This document shows positions 15,098-23,182 of a stretch of 50,422 nucleotides of DNA, in pieces. Numbering within the stretch: position 1 is the first letter of the stretch; every line of letters starts with the position of its first letter. The DNA is from a virus: positions 1 to 50,422 of IMG/VR virus record IMGVR_UViG_3300044540_000087; one strand, given 5' to 3'. A program made the position numbers and the translations under genes. Below the pieces are notes generated by a model. The model was not told the DNA's origin. It was given only the letters and a program-made list of their open reading frames with translations, and made no database searches.

Positions 15098-15710
15098 TAT
15101 TGTTTTGATTTGTGTTGCAGCTTTGGCATTCTATATGGGTTTTATGCTATGTCATTTCTTAACAGTAAGAAATAGTAGGAAAGAAAGAGAAGAATATATA
15201 AATCTTGTAAACTCGGTATTTGAGGATATATTAGATGATATTAAAAACTCTACTTTCTTGAATAGAATAAATAATACCGTTACGCTAAACACTTATTATG
15301 ACGGGGAAGTCGTTACAGTAATGTATATGATTGATAAAAAAGATATAGCAGTTTTTAAAGATGAAAGATGTATTTATACATCAGAGTCTGTTGATGAGAG
15401 TATTATTAAGCAATTAATTAATGCTATTAAAGCATATCATGGTGAAGGTATAAATGACACTGTTAATGTTATGGGTTTCTTGTTCTCTCGTGAGTATTTT
15501 GAAACTACTTTTAAGATTAAAACAGAGGATTTGAAAAGAGGTATGTATGGACCACAAGAAGTATCAGAAGTTGATAAGATTAAAACTGAGAATAATACAA
15601 AGCTAGATATAGACGAAGTATTGGATAGAATATTGGAAGTTGGAGTTGATAAACTTAGTGTTGAAGAATCTAAATTCCTAGAGAATTATAACAAGAAAAA
15701 CCCATCATAA
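15087..15710 (+). CDS. Membrane-anchored hypothetical protein, 207 aa
   Basis: One N-terminal membrane helix (about residues 3-26: NIVLICVAALAFYMGFMLCHF) followed by RNSRKERE, which suggests the body is in the cytoplasm. The remaining 175 residues are soluble and acidic with a middle beta-rich portion (NTYYDGEVVTVMYMID). No family recognised. The start lies inside the end of the nucleotidyltransferase gene, so the two are probably coupled. The TAA stop is in the loop of a terminator. Confidence 0.7.
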   Translation: MVYNIVLICVAALAFYMGFMLCHFLTVRNSRKEREEYINLVNSVFEDILDDIKNSTFLNRINNTVTLNTYYDGEVVTVMYMIDKKDIAVFKDERCIYTSESVDESIIKQLINAIKAYHGEGINDTVNVMGFLFSREYFETTFKIKTEDLKRGMYGPQEVSEVDKIKTENNTKLDIDEVLDRILEVGVDKLSVEESKFLENYNKKNPS

Positions 15711-15721
15711 GATGGGTTTTT
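15696..15721. terminator. Bidirectional intrinsic terminator
   Basis: An 11-bp stem (15696-15706 with 15711-15721), loop ATAA containing the stop codon of the 207-aa gene, followed by more T on the plus strand. Confidence 0.8.
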
Positions 15722-15728
15722 TTATTTA

Positions 15729-16214
15729 TTATAGAGGTAATTCTTCCTCTTCTTCCTCTTCACCTTGTGCTGGAGCTTGTCCCTGAGCTTGTGGCTCTTC
15801 GAATTCGCTTTGTCCATCAACTTGTACTTGAACTTGTGGTTGAGCCTCTGGTTGTGCTTGTGTTTGAGCCTGAGGTTCCGGTTGAGCCTGTACTTGTGGT
15901 TGTGCTTGTGGTTCAGCTTGAGCTTGTGTTTGTCCACCCATTAATGCACCACCTGGAATTTTATCAACATCGATGAAATTCATAGTAACCCATTTAACGA
16001 TTTCCTCTGCAATATCAACATCTCCAAAGAAAGTTTTAAGATTTTTTCCAGTTGTGTCTTTAACCTTTTTAACGTATTGGTTAATTATAGATTGTGGAAT
16101 ATCAATCATAGCTTTTACTTTGTAAATATCATTAACTTGTAAAACTGATTCTTTTATGATGTCCTCTCTATTTTTCTTAACACGAAACTTTTCGTAATTT
16201 CTAACATGTTTCAT
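15729..16214 (-). CDS. Tagged protein with Gln/Ala/Pro repeat tail, 161 aa
   Basis: Begins MKHVRNYEKF, a weaker form of the shared tag (no clear L-x-E just after it; IIKES follows at about residue 20). Residues 25-95 are a folded helical domain. Residues 95-146 are low-complexity Gln-Ala-Pro-Val repeats with almost no charge, and the end is a run of Glu. Such tails can be flexible linkers or phage scaffold/core-like segments. An exact late motif lies upstream. The Gln-rich region also opens long frames on other strands, which are artefacts. Function unknown. Confidence 0.75.
   Translation of the reverse strand: MKHVRNYEKFRVKKNREDIIKESVLQVNDIYKVKAMIDIPQSIINQYVKKVKDTTGKNLKTFFGDVDIAEEIVKWVTMNFIDVDKIPGGALMGGQTQAQAEPQAQPQVQAQPEPQAQTQAQPEAQPQVQVQVDGQSEFEEPQAQGQAPAQGEEEEEEELPL
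15777..15937 (-). repeat. Gln/Ala/Pro-coding low-complexity repeat
   Basis: Short degenerate units encoding QAQ, PQA, QPQ and EPQA inside the 161-aa gene; visible as recurring CTTGTG/GAGCTTG on the plus strand. Length variation by slippage is likely. Confidence 0.75.
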
Positions 16215-16237
16215 TTTCTAAATGTTTATTTTATTTT

Positions 16238-16247
16238 TATATATTAA
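16238..16247 (-). promoter_or_regulatory. Late-promoter-like motif TTAATATATA
   Basis: Exact copy on the minus strand, 23 bases before the ATG of the Gln/Ala-rich tagged gene. Confidence 0.5.
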
Positions 16248-16274
16248 TATTATAATCTACTTTTTATACCTATT

Positions 16275-16778
16275 TTAATGTAGTACCGATGCTAATACTA
16301 ATGCAACGATAAGAGCGCCACCGCCTATACCTCCAATAATCATTTTAGTCTTTAATTTACTCATTTGCTTATCCATTGTCTTTATAACTTCATCACGATT
16401 AGCTAATTGTTCATCTGATAATTTTAATTTAGCTACTAATGCTAGTATTTCATTTTGTAGTATCTTTATTTTATCATCTTTAACAGTTATATCCTTTTCT
16501 AGCTTAGAAATTTGAATAGTCATTTTAGATATGACAACATCTTTTTCATTTATAACTTTTATACAAATATCCTCGTATTCATTCATTTCAAGAACTTGTT
16601 TCTTTAAAAGAATTAATAAGTCACTATTATTATCTAATATCATTGCTTGTCGTACTGTCATAACAACAACTTTTTGTCCAAGTGAATCCACTTCATATCT
16701 AGGATAGTCAATTTCTTTTTGTTGTGAGAATGCTAATGTGCTAAACATTAACATTACAAGTGCTAATAACTTTCTCAT
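16275..16778 (-). CDS. Exported coiled-coil protein with C-terminal membrane anchor (spanin-like candidate)
   Basis: A 167-residue protein with a clear signal peptide (RKLLALVMLMFSTLAFS, cut before QQKE), a short region VVVMTVRQAMILD, a long coiled coil (about residues 60-140) and a Gly-rich membrane helix at the C-terminus (GGIGGGALIVALVLASV). The coiled coil would cross the periplasm with the inner-membrane anchor at the far end, as in a one-protein spanin or a partner of the preceding gene. It begins 1 base after that gene's stop. There is no lipobox Cys, so a classical lipoprotein o-spanin is unlikely. Lysis role is inferred. Confidence 0.7.
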   Translation of the reverse strand: MRKLLALVMLMFSTLAFSQQKEIDYPRYEVDSLGQKVVVMTVRQAMILDNNSDLLILLKKQVLEMNEYEDICIKVINEKDVVISKMTIQISKLEKDITVKDDKIKILQNEILALVAKLKLSDEQLANRDEVIKTMDKQMSKLKTKMIIGGIGGGALIVALVLASVLH

Positions 16779-16779
16779 A

Positions 16780-17190
16780 TTATTTTGTGTGATTTTTTAT
16801 AGATATTAAAAGCGCATCACCTTCTCTATTAGGTGGGTTCTTTTCGAACGCTTCTATTTCTTTTTTAGTCTTCGTTAAACTTACTTTTAACTTATCAAGT
16901 TGAGCTTTAGATTCGTTGGCTGTTTTAATAGCTTTAGCAGTTTCGTTTTTAGCAATTAAGATTTCTGCTTGAAGTTTTTTATCCAATGCATCTTTCTCAT
17001 CAAAACTCTTTTTCAATCTAGCAATTTCTAAGTCTTTTACCTTCTTTTCTTCTTCTAATTTAGAATACTTTTCGTTCAATTCTTTTATTTCTTTCTTACC
17101 ACCGTTATCTCCAAAATACCACATGTATCCGAATAAAATAGTGCCAACAAGAAATACAAGAACTAAAATAGTTTTTATATCATACTTCAT
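16780..17190 (-). CDS. Membrane-anchored coiled-coil protein (i-spanin/Rz-like candidate)
   Basis: A 136-residue protein with an N-terminal membrane helix (residues 7-26: TILVLVFLVGTILFGYMWYF) and a long charged coiled coil (about 32-118), ending in a short polar tail. This is the layout of phage inner-membrane spanins, which act with an outer-membrane partner to fuse the two membranes at lysis. The next gene begins 1 base after it and has a signal peptide. A TTTATATATA late-motif variant lies upstream. No endolysin or holin is recognisable nearby, so the call rests on architecture only. Confidence 0.65.
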   Translation of the reverse strand: MKYDIKTILVLVFLVGTILFGYMWYFGDNGGKKEIKELNEKYSKLEEEKKVKDLEIARLKKSFDEKDALDKKLQAEILIAKNETAKAIKTANESKAQLDKLKVSLTKTKKEIEAFEKNPPNREGDALLISIKNHTK

Positions 17191-17226
17191 AACAATAATC
17201 TTTTTTTGATATATATAAACTTTGGG

Positions 17227-17258
17227 TTTGCTATTTTCATTTAATAGTTATATATTTG
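17227..17258 (+). promoter_or_regulatory. Flavobacterial-type promoter TTTG-N20-TATATTTG
   Basis: The best-formed host-type promoter in the window: TTTG at 17227-17230 and TATATTTG at 17251-17258. The first ATG is only 4 bases downstream of the -7 box, so the transcript may be leaderless or the gene may start at 17275 or 17281. Confidence 0.65.
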
Positions 17259-17262
17259 CAGT

Positions 17263-17799
17263 ATGAAAGAAGATATGAATATGAGAAAGCTAGTTAGTTT
17301 TGATTTTGATGATACACTTTTCGATACACCAAAACCAGAAGATGGTAAGGATGTTTGGAAAGAAAAAACAGGTACCGAATGGCCACATAAAGGATGGTGG
17401 GGTAAAGCTGAAACATTGGATATGAATATATTCGATATTAAGCTTAATGGATTTGTACACGATGAATACTTAAAATACTTTGGTGCTGATAACCACGTTA
17501 TCTTAGCAACCGGAAGACTTGATAGCAGAAAAGTTTCACTTAAAAATGAAGTTAATGCTATATTAGATGCTAACAAACTATCTTTTGATGGTGTTTACTT
17601 AAATACAGGTATTGATACATTTGATTTTAAATCAAGATTATTTGAAAAATTAATCGATGAAGTTAAGCCAACTGAATTCATTATGTTTGATGATAGAGAA
17701 GAACACATTGATAGATTTGCTGAATGGGCAAAGGGTCAAAAATGTGATGTTTTAATATATGATGTTAGACGAATGATAACTATTCCAGTTAAAAACTAA
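17263..17799 (+). CDS. HAD-superfamily phosphatase, RNA-repair (SAK) type
   Basis: A 178-residue HAD hydrolase. Motif I is FDFDDTLFDTP, with both catalytic Asp; motif II is ILATGR; a Lys follows (about residue 122) and motif IV is MFDDREEH. The stretch FDTPKPEDGKDVW with a later KGWWGKAE resembles the HAD_SAK_1 family described in multidomain RNA-repair proteins. The likely role is removal of phosphate from RNA ends or nucleotides. Three in-frame ATGs (17263, 17275, 17281) occur before motif I; the position of the promoter favours the later ones. It is first in a run with the zinc protein (TAATG overlap) and clpS. Confidence 0.82.
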   Translation: MKEDMNMRKLVSFDFDDTLFDTPKPEDGKDVWKEKTGTEWPHKGWWGKAETLDMNIFDIKLNGFVHDEYLKYFGADNHVILATGRLDSRKVSLKNEVNAILDANKLSFDGVYLNTGIDTFDFKSRLFEKLIDEVKPTEFIMFDDREEHIDRFAEWAKGQKCDVLIYDVRRMITIPVKN

Positions 17800-18020
17800 T
17801 GGAGAAAAGAATGGTATTAACAAAGTGTCGTGTAGGTACTTGCACAGAAATAATTGAAGTTGATAGAAAAGATTATGATGATGAAGCTTTAATTAGATTA
17901 AGTAATGCACTTCCACTACCATATTACACTATAACAAAAAAACTTTATTGCGCTTCTTGTAAAAGAGAAGCGTTATTAAAAGAGTTAATTGGTAAGAAGT
18001 GGTATCAATTTTGGAAATAG
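17799..18020 (+). CDS. Small cysteine-rich (zinc-binding) protein, 73 aa
   Basis: Has Cys pairs CRVGTC near the start and CASC near residue 52, consistent with one four-Cys zinc site. The C-terminus KKWYQFWK is basic and aromatic. No family recognised. Its ATG overlaps the stop of the HAD gene by one base and clpS follows 54 bases later, so all three probably share the well-formed host-type promoter at 17227-17258. Confidence 0.7.
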   Translation: MEKRMVLTKCRVGTCTEIIEVDRKDYDDEALIRLSNALPLPYYTITKKLYCASCKREALLKELIGKKWYQFWK

Positions 18021-18074
18021 ATATATAGGAAGAGTTATAAAAGAAATAAATAAATAAAAAAATTTTTAAAAATA

Positions 18075-18359
18075 ATGGCAACAATTACAAGGGAACAAAC
18101 AGAGAGTCAAGTAGATGCAATTTTAGCAAAACCTTATAGACTCTTATTACACAATGATGATCATAATTCATTTGATCATGTTATCAATTGCTTAGTATCA
18201 GTTTGCGGACACGATTCGAATCAGGCTGAGCAATGCGCTCAAATTGTTCATAACAATGGAGTTTGTGATGTTAAGTATGGTGATTTAGAAACTATTACTG
18301 AAATGAAAGAAAAGTTACAAGGTGCTGGATTATCAGTTACAATGGAAGTTAATGAATAA
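18075..18359 (+). CDS. clpS: ClpS, N-degron adaptor for Clp protease
   Basis: A 94-residue protein matching ClpS over residues 20-90. The N-degron-binding residues are visible: HNDDHNSFDHVI contains the Asn-Asp-Asp cluster, and the pocket His lies in CAQIVHNNG. The series VCGHDSNQAEQCAQIVH closely follows Bacteroidota ClpS as I remember it. ClpS delivers proteins with destabilising N-terminal residues to the Clp ATPase. The phage also encodes ClpP (5682-6413). Together they could redirect host proteolysis, or protect phage proteins by competing with host ClpS. Ends in a strong terminator. Confidence 0.92.
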   Translation: MATITREQTESQVDAILAKPYRLLLHNDDHNSFDHVINCLVSVCGHDSNQAEQCAQIVHNNGVCDVKYGDLETITEMKEKLQGAGLSVTMEVNE

Positions 18360-18387
18360 AAAAATCCCTCAATTGAGGGATTTTTTT
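18358..18387. terminator. Bidirectional intrinsic terminator
   Basis: A perfect palindrome with 15-base arms (A7 on one side, T7 on the other) between the convergent clpS and terminase genes. Confidence 0.85.
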
Positions 18388-20538
18388 TTATCTATTATTA
18401 TTACTGTTGAACCAATTTATATTGCTTTCAGGATTATATGCCTTTTGTCTGTTTAAATGATCCCTTCTTATTCTAAGTAATTGACCATAATCAACACCTT
18501 CGACATAATCCATTCTATTTAAACACTCATTAACATAGTTTTTAAATTCTGTGCTACAAAATCTCTCAAAGTGTTCAGTAACCATTTCTTTAAATTCGTG
18601 TTTTTCAAAGATAGAAGATAGGTTGACAATTGACATAACACAATCATCATTAGCGTTACCATCACCTGCGTATCTTGTATTACCAGCAGTAGTTGTGTGT
18701 TTAACAAATGTTGTTATTTCTCTAATTGTATCTTCATTGTTTACTAAGAATCCTTTGCTCAACATTAAATCTTGATAGTCTTTAACCAATAAGTTTTTAT
18801 TCTCACCAACTTTAAGTCCAACTTTTTCCTCTGGTGCATCAACTCTATGTTTGTATCTAAAGAAAACAGATGATCCATAGTCATTATTACCATCTAATAC
18901 GTGTGGTAATTCAGCTAATAATGTGTTACCATAGTTATTTAACTCCAATACAATTTTAACGTTATCTGGATTGAAATATTCAAAGGCTATCATATATAAT
19001 AGTTCAGCCAATTGTTTAACAGATACTAAATTACTCCTAAATAGTCCTATCTGTTCTAGTTTAAAGAAATCGACAATCGATTTATATTTAACTTTTTGTA
19101 CTTCAATAAGTTCTCTAGGCTTTTCACTAATCCTAAACATATTAATAATTGAATAATCCTGTCCCAATCCCTCTGCTATATCGACTGACATTAATATCTT
19201 GAAATCATTTCGATTTATTGGTGAGAATACATCCGGATCATCAACCCATTTCAAATCATTGTAACTAAATTTAATTTTATTTTCAAATTCGGATATTTCT
19301 TCGAAGACATAATTCTTCTTACTATTTAATAATTCTTCTATTATACTTTCATTCAATAACGATTTACTAGAGTTAATAAATCTTAAACCATATTCTTGGT
19401 TAAATGCATCTTCACCTCCAATATCCTTTACCGCTTCTTCTTTCCAAGTTGTTAATTCACCTAATGCTCTTAATGGAACTTCGTGTCCTTTACTATCAAT
19501 GAACGTTAATTGTTTAACATCTTCATCAGTGCATTGTGCATTGTTAAACACTGAGATTATATTCTTTTGGAAATCCTGATTATAATACATTGTTGTTTTT
19601 GTTACACTTTCAGGATAGAATTCTCTTACTCTATCAAATATTTGTTCTTTCGTAACACCATATTCAAATAGTTTATTATCATTTAATCTAAGATAAGTAA
19701 CAAACCTACCCGGAACCTGGTGCCAATAAACACGCATTGCTTTGTAGTTATTCTTTAGTGGATCTCCCTCTGGTCTTTCCGCTTCTGAAAGAATTTTATG
19801 AAATAAGTTCATACCATTCGGTGTAGAAGTTATTATAATCTTTGAGTTTTGTACAGCCGATGTAACCGGGAATGCAGCTGTATAGTAAGGTTCGATAATG
19901 TTTGATGGGATATGTGCGAACTCATCTAAGTAAAGTAAATCAATCGTAAAACCAATTGCTGGAGTCTTACTACGTGCTGATGTTTTAATTCTACATCCGT
20001 TTTCGAATGTTAATGATTTTTGATTCCATACTTTAATACCTGGTTTTAAAAAGAAAGGTACTAATGTATAGATAGATTTTATTTTATCAACAATCTCGGT
20101 TGCTGTATCTCCTTTATTCGCTACTATCATCGCATTTTTATCATTGTTAAATAATATCGTATGTAATATAAATATTGCTGATGAAATCGTTTTACCAACC
20201 TGCCTACTCGCCATTAATATGTTAAACCTACTATTAACGAAGTTATCAAGTATTTCTTTTTGATAATCCCTAAGTGTTATACTACCAACACTACCGTCCT
20301 CTCTCTTTGTTTTACAATACTGTTCAGTAAAGTAATGTATATCTAATGCGCATCTAATATACTCTTGTTGTTCTGCCGGTGACATCTTAAATGTAACACC
20401 TGACCTTCTAATACCAACTTCTCCTTTTAACCAAGGGTTCTGATATCTCTTGACTACAACACCGTCATTAATCTTATCCGTAGCATCGTCCACTAATTTT
20501 GTAGTGAATACCATCTGCTTTTCTTTTGCTTCTGCCAT
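18388..20538 (-). CDS. Terminase large subunit (T4 gp17-like)
   Basis: A 716-residue DNA-packaging motor, longer than T4 gp17 (610). The ATPase half has Walker A as MASRQVGKT (about residue 112), Walker B with catalytic Glu as LLYLDEFAH, and the coupling motif ITSTPNG. The nuclease half shows the metal-binding Asp residues in ILMSVDIAEGLGQDYS, VLELNNYG, and near the end in GNANDDCVM. It binds the portal, translocates DNA into the prohead and cuts concatemers. A late-like AAAATATATA motif lies before the ATG. The divergent genes at 20602 and 20801 may be partners. Confidence 0.95.
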   Translation of the reverse strand: MAEAKEKQMVFTTKLVDDATDKINDGVVVKRYQNPWLKGEVGIRRSGVTFKMSPAEQQEYIRCALDIHYFTEQYCKTKREDGSVGSITLRDYQKEILDNFVNSRFNILMASRQVGKTISSAIFILHTILFNNDKNAMIVANKGDTATEIVDKIKSIYTLVPFFLKPGIKVWNQKSLTFENGCRIKTSARSKTPAIGFTIDLLYLDEFAHIPSNIIEPYYTAAFPVTSAVQNSKIIITSTPNGMNLFHKILSEAERPEGDPLKNNYKAMRVYWHQVPGRFVTYLRLNDNKLFEYGVTKEQIFDRVREFYPESVTKTTMYYNQDFQKNIISVFNNAQCTDEDVKQLTFIDSKGHEVPLRALGELTTWKEEAVKDIGGEDAFNQEYGLRFINSSKSLLNESIIEELLNSKKNYVFEEISEFENKIKFSYNDLKWVDDPDVFSPINRNDFKILMSVDIAEGLGQDYSIINMFRISEKPRELIEVQKVKYKSIVDFFKLEQIGLFRSNLVSVKQLAELLYMIAFEYFNPDNVKIVLELNNYGNTLLAELPHVLDGNNDYGSSVFFRYKHRVDAPEEKVGLKVGENKNLLVKDYQDLMLSKGFLVNNEDTIREITTFVKHTTTAGNTRYAGDGNANDDCVMSIVNLSSIFEKHEFKEMVTEHFERFCSTEFKNYVNECLNRMDYVEGVDYGQLLRIRRDHLNRQKAYNPESNINWFNSNNNR

Positions 20539-20601
20539 AATTTATATATTTTTAATTAAAAGTGGAAAAAATTCATATTTTAAACATAATATATATGTAT
20601 T

Positions 20602-20799
20602 ATGGGAAGGAAATTAGGTATTAATAAAGTGAAGGCTGGGTTCTCAGTTGATATAGATTTATACAATGATTTAAATGATTATTGTGATTCTAAGATGGTG
20701 AATAAGTCGAAACTGGTTAATAACCTTATTCGTAAATTCCTTAGAGAGAATAAAAGAGTTAGTGAAGTAACTTCTAATATAGAAAAAATAACAGAATAA
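20602..20799 (+). CDS. Ribbon-helix-helix (CopG/Arc-like) DNA-binding protein, 65 aa
   Basis: Pattern: a short beta strand (KAGFSVDIDLYNDLND) followed by two helices (about 22-48, with NKSKLVNNLIRKFLRE), the arrangement of ribbon-helix-helix repressors, which bind DNA as dimers through the strand. It could regulate its own transcript or the divergent terminase gene. A AATATATA-type motif is just upstream. The next gene starts 1 base after its stop codon. Confidence 0.65.
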   Translation: MGRKLGINKVKAGFSVDIDLYNDLNDYCDSKMVNKSKLVNNLIRKFLRENKRVSEVTSNIEKITE

Positions 20800-20800
20800 C

Positions 20801-21403
20801 ATGTCTAAGGCTGAAAATGAAAAGATTAGATTAAAAGATGAGTTTGATCTAATTCAAGCAGAAAATAATAATGATTTTAATATAGCGAATCATTTAGCGA
20901 AACCTGAGGATTTACCGGATCTTGGTGAAATTGAATTATATGACTACGATAGCGATATAACTGTATCGGTTAATCAATCTATGGATGTATTGGAATCGCT
21001 TGTTGATTTATATTTAAGTGATGTTCCGCAATTAAAGGATCATCCATATATTCAAAATAAGATGAAAGAGGATGCCAATGTTTATGCTGAAGCAGTATTT
21101 TTATCTAAAATGACAAGAAAGAATTTCTTATCACAGTTAAGACAAGTTGATAACGGTGATAACTCTGCTAGAATGCACGAGGTTGTCAATCAAACAATTG
21201 GGCAAATACGTGAGAATGGTAAATTTTTATCTAATCAAAGAACTGAGTTAGAGAAGTTTTACAAAACTCTTAGAAATGATATGGGTTATACTGAGATTGA
21301 GAATGTTAAAGAAGAAGTACCTGAGGATAAAGAAGAAGGTGCTATTATGAATAACAAACAACTTAATGATATGATTAAGAATGCAATGAATGCTAAAAAA
21401 TAA
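20801..21403 (+). CDS. Hypothetical helical protein beside terminase (small-terminase candidate)
   Basis: A 200-residue acidic, mainly helical protein. Residues 60-150 form several amphipathic helices (SMDVLESLVDLYLSD; ARMHEVVNQTIGQI); the C-terminus is highly charged and ends in a short basic helix. The position divergent to the large terminase, and the length (T4 gp16 is 164), make small terminase possible, but I see no motif that proves it. It is coupled to the small DNA-binding protein upstream, which fits a DNA-recognition unit. Confidence 0.6.
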   Translation: MSKAENEKIRLKDEFDLIQAENNNDFNIANHLAKPEDLPDLGEIELYDYDSDITVSVNQSMDVLESLVDLYLSDVPQLKDHPYIQNKMKEDANVYAEAVFLSKMTRKNFLSQLRQVDNGDNSARMHEVVNQTIGQIRENGKFLSNQRTELEKFYKTLRNDMGYTEIENVKEEVPEDKEEGAIMNNKQLNDMIKNAMNAKK

Positions 21404-21428
21404 AAAAGGACTCTTAGAGTCCTTTTTT
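21402..21428. terminator. Bidirectional terminator with stop codons of both flanking genes
   Basis: A 12-bp stem (21402-21413 with 21417-21428). The plus-strand TAA overlaps its base and the minus-strand TAA is the loop, so two convergent genes end inside one hairpin. Confidence 0.85.
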
Positions 21429-22289
21429 GTATTTGAAACTTTCGAATGTTTTTATTATATTTTGCCATTCGAGTTTTACTTTAGTTGTTAAAAATGGATT
21501 TAACTTATTGAAAGTTACTTTGTTTACGTAAAGCTCACAATCATTATTTCTAACAATTTCTTTTACTCTATCTTTTACCATATCTTCCGAATTAGAAACT
21601 AAATATTCAAGTACATTATTAGCGTTCTTTGCTAGTTCTATAACACGATCCTCATCATCATAGTAATAAATTGTATCATATCTTTTTAATTCTGTATGAG
21701 TGAATTTATTATCTTCTGTTTTAAATCCTATTAAGTGTTGTACTAATATCTTAGCTTTGGTATTAACTATATCATCTTCATCCCTATTAAAGAATGTTTC
21801 GGATATAAAATAAAATGATTCAACATTCAATCCAAGTTCAGCTAGTTTATCTTCTAATTTAGAAATTATGTTTTCATAGTTCGCTTTAGTATTCTTAGAG
21901 CATAGAACATAAATGTCACCATTGTTATTTTTGATGTGTCTGATGTTATCTAAATGTATTGTAAAGTCATTGTTATCAACAATATCTTTGTTCATAAACT
22001 CTTGTAAAGAAAATGCTAGATTCGATACATTCAAATCATTATTTTTACATTTAATCTTAATTTTCTCCATTAAATCTTTACTTAACCAGTATGTTACACC
22101 AGATAATGTTAAGTTTATATCATCTCTTCTATAAACACCTTTCTTAATTAGGTTGAACTCTGATTTAGCAATTTTTAATATTGGTTCATTTGGTTTTAAC
22201 TTGTCTATAATCCACACTTTACTATTTGTAGTTATAAGTGCGTTTATATCAAAGAAGTAACCGTTTAAATTTGATTCTATTATATCCAT
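21414..22289 (-). CDS. HAD-like hypothetical protein without motif I, 291 aa
   Basis: Residues 125-215 resemble the second half of a HAD fold: DIYVLCSKNTKANYENI (motif II place), a Lys in a KAKILVQHL helix, and DTIYYYDDEDRVIEL (acidic motif IV). The N-terminal half has YFFDINALIT where motif I would stand but lacks the DxD nucleophile pair, so it may be inactive as a phosphatase. Phage proteins of this kind are common and uncharacterised. The TTTATATATA motif lies 7 bases upstream of the ATG. Confidence 0.6.
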   Translation of the reverse strand: MDIIESNLNGYFFDINALITTNSKVWIIDKLKPNEPILKIAKSEFNLIKKGVYRRDDINLTLSGVTYWLSKDLMEKIKIKCKNNDLNVSNLAFSLQEFMNKDIVDNNDFTIHLDNIRHIKNNNGDIYVLCSKNTKANYENIISKLEDKLAELGLNVESFYFISETFFNRDEDDIVNTKAKILVQHLIGFKTEDNKFTHTELKRYDTIYYYDDEDRVIELAKNANNVLEYLVSNSEDMVKDRVKEIVRNNDCELYVNKVTFNKLNPFLTTKVKLEWQNIIKTFESFKYKKGL

Positions 22290-22303
22290 AAACTATATAT
22301 AAA

Positions 22304-22329
22304 AAAACCACATCAAATGATGTGGTTTT
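22304..22329. terminator. Intrinsic terminator
   Basis: A 12-bp stem (22304-22315 with 22318-22329) with T-runs. It closes the 151-aa gene on the minus strand. Confidence 0.8.
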
Positions 22330-22334
22330 AATTT

Positions 22335-22790
22335 TTATTTTAGTAAATTATTATTTAATGCAAATTCATACAAGATTGGTAAGTTCAAATTCTTAACAAA
22401 TTGATCTCTTACATCACCAATCGTCTTAGACTTCCCAACTATATTTATAATAGACATCCCGAATCCCTCTATATATTCCAAATATGATTCACACCAAGGA
22501 TTTCTATAATTAGGTAATGATTTCCACTCTGTATCACCACCTGTAAGCCAATATAAGCTCTTCTTAGGTGATATCTCTTCTGTGTTGACACCTTTTATTT
22601 CAATCTCCCAAACAAATGATTCCTTGCTACATATTCTCATCATTAATGCCGTTGCTTCTGCTATGTCTGTTGTTAACTCGTTATTAATTTCAAAAACCCA
22701 TTGATTGCCTTCCTGGCTTATTTTAACTTTATCATCATTAAATATTATTTTGTCTCCAATTTTCTCTAATAAATCTTTCTTGCGTTTCAT
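22335..22790 (-). CDS. Hypothetical protein, 151 aa
   Basis: No family recognised. The protein is soluble, with a beta-rich first half (KIIFNDDKVKISQEGNQWVF) and a Trp-rich middle (SLYWLTGGDTEWKSLPNYRN). I chose the ATG at 22788-22790; a TTG two codons upstream is less likely. A short GTCGG/CCGAC inverted repeat lies between it and the gene at 22839, too weak to call a terminator, so read-through from that gene is possible. Confidence 0.6.
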   Translation of the reverse strand: MKRKKDLLEKIGDKIIFNDDKVKISQEGNQWVFEINNELTTDIAEATALMMRICSKESFVWEIEIKGVNTEEISPKKSLYWLTGGDTEWKSLPNYRNPWCESYLEYIEGFGMSIINIVGKSKTIGDVRDQFVKNLNLPILYEFALNNNLLK

Positions 22791-22838
22791 AATCAATAAA
22801 TTATTTTTATGTCGGGACTTTCAACCGACTAGTAGTGG

Positions 22839-23120
22839 TTATTTAACACCACTCTCCCATTTACCTTTAAAGGTTCCATCTTCCCATATACCATTTTCCC
22901 AGGTTCCATAAAAACCTCCTTTTTTGAAAATGCCATATTTCCAATTACCAAACTTATAGATACCCTCATGCCATATCAAAGTATGGTTTTTGATTTCTAT
23001 AATAGCAGAATCCAATTCAGAGTCTATTAACCAATAGAATTTCTCTTCCTTTAATATTTTAAGAATTGCTGATTGTGTAGTAAGTGTTTTATTGTTATAT
23101 TTGAGTTCTAAAATTCCCAT
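22839..23120 (-). CDS. Trp/Gly repeat (MORN-like) protein, 93 aa
   Basis: Residues 45-92 contain a repeating pattern of about 8-12 residues, with GIYKFGNWKYG, GGFYGTWENGIW and GTFKGKWESG, which recalls MORN or other beta-hairpin repeats (aromatic then Gly). The first 45 residues are a small mixed region. Such repeats mediate protein or membrane contact; the partner is unknown. An AAATATATATA stretch lies upstream of the ATG as a late-motif variant. Confidence 0.6.
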   Translation of the reverse strand: MGILELKYNNKTLTTQSAILKILKEEKFYWLIDSELDSAIIEIKNHTLIWHEGIYKFGNWKYGIFKKGGFYGTWENGIWEDGTFKGKWESGVK

Positions 23121-23182
23121 TCTAAATTATTAATTTATACTATATATATTTTATAATAATAGTTAGTAATTGGTAAAAAATG

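Noticed and set aside
15722-15976. Long open frames on both strands over the Gln/Ala region (Lys/His/Asn-rich and Val/Leu/Glu-rich)
   Set aside because: They are frame shadows of the low-complexity repeat in the 161-aa gene; composition is abnormal and no start signals are present.
22802-22822. GTCGG/CCGAC inverted repeat before the 151-aa gene
   Set aside because: Only a 5-bp stem with a 9-base loop and no T-run; weaker than all the terminators called here.
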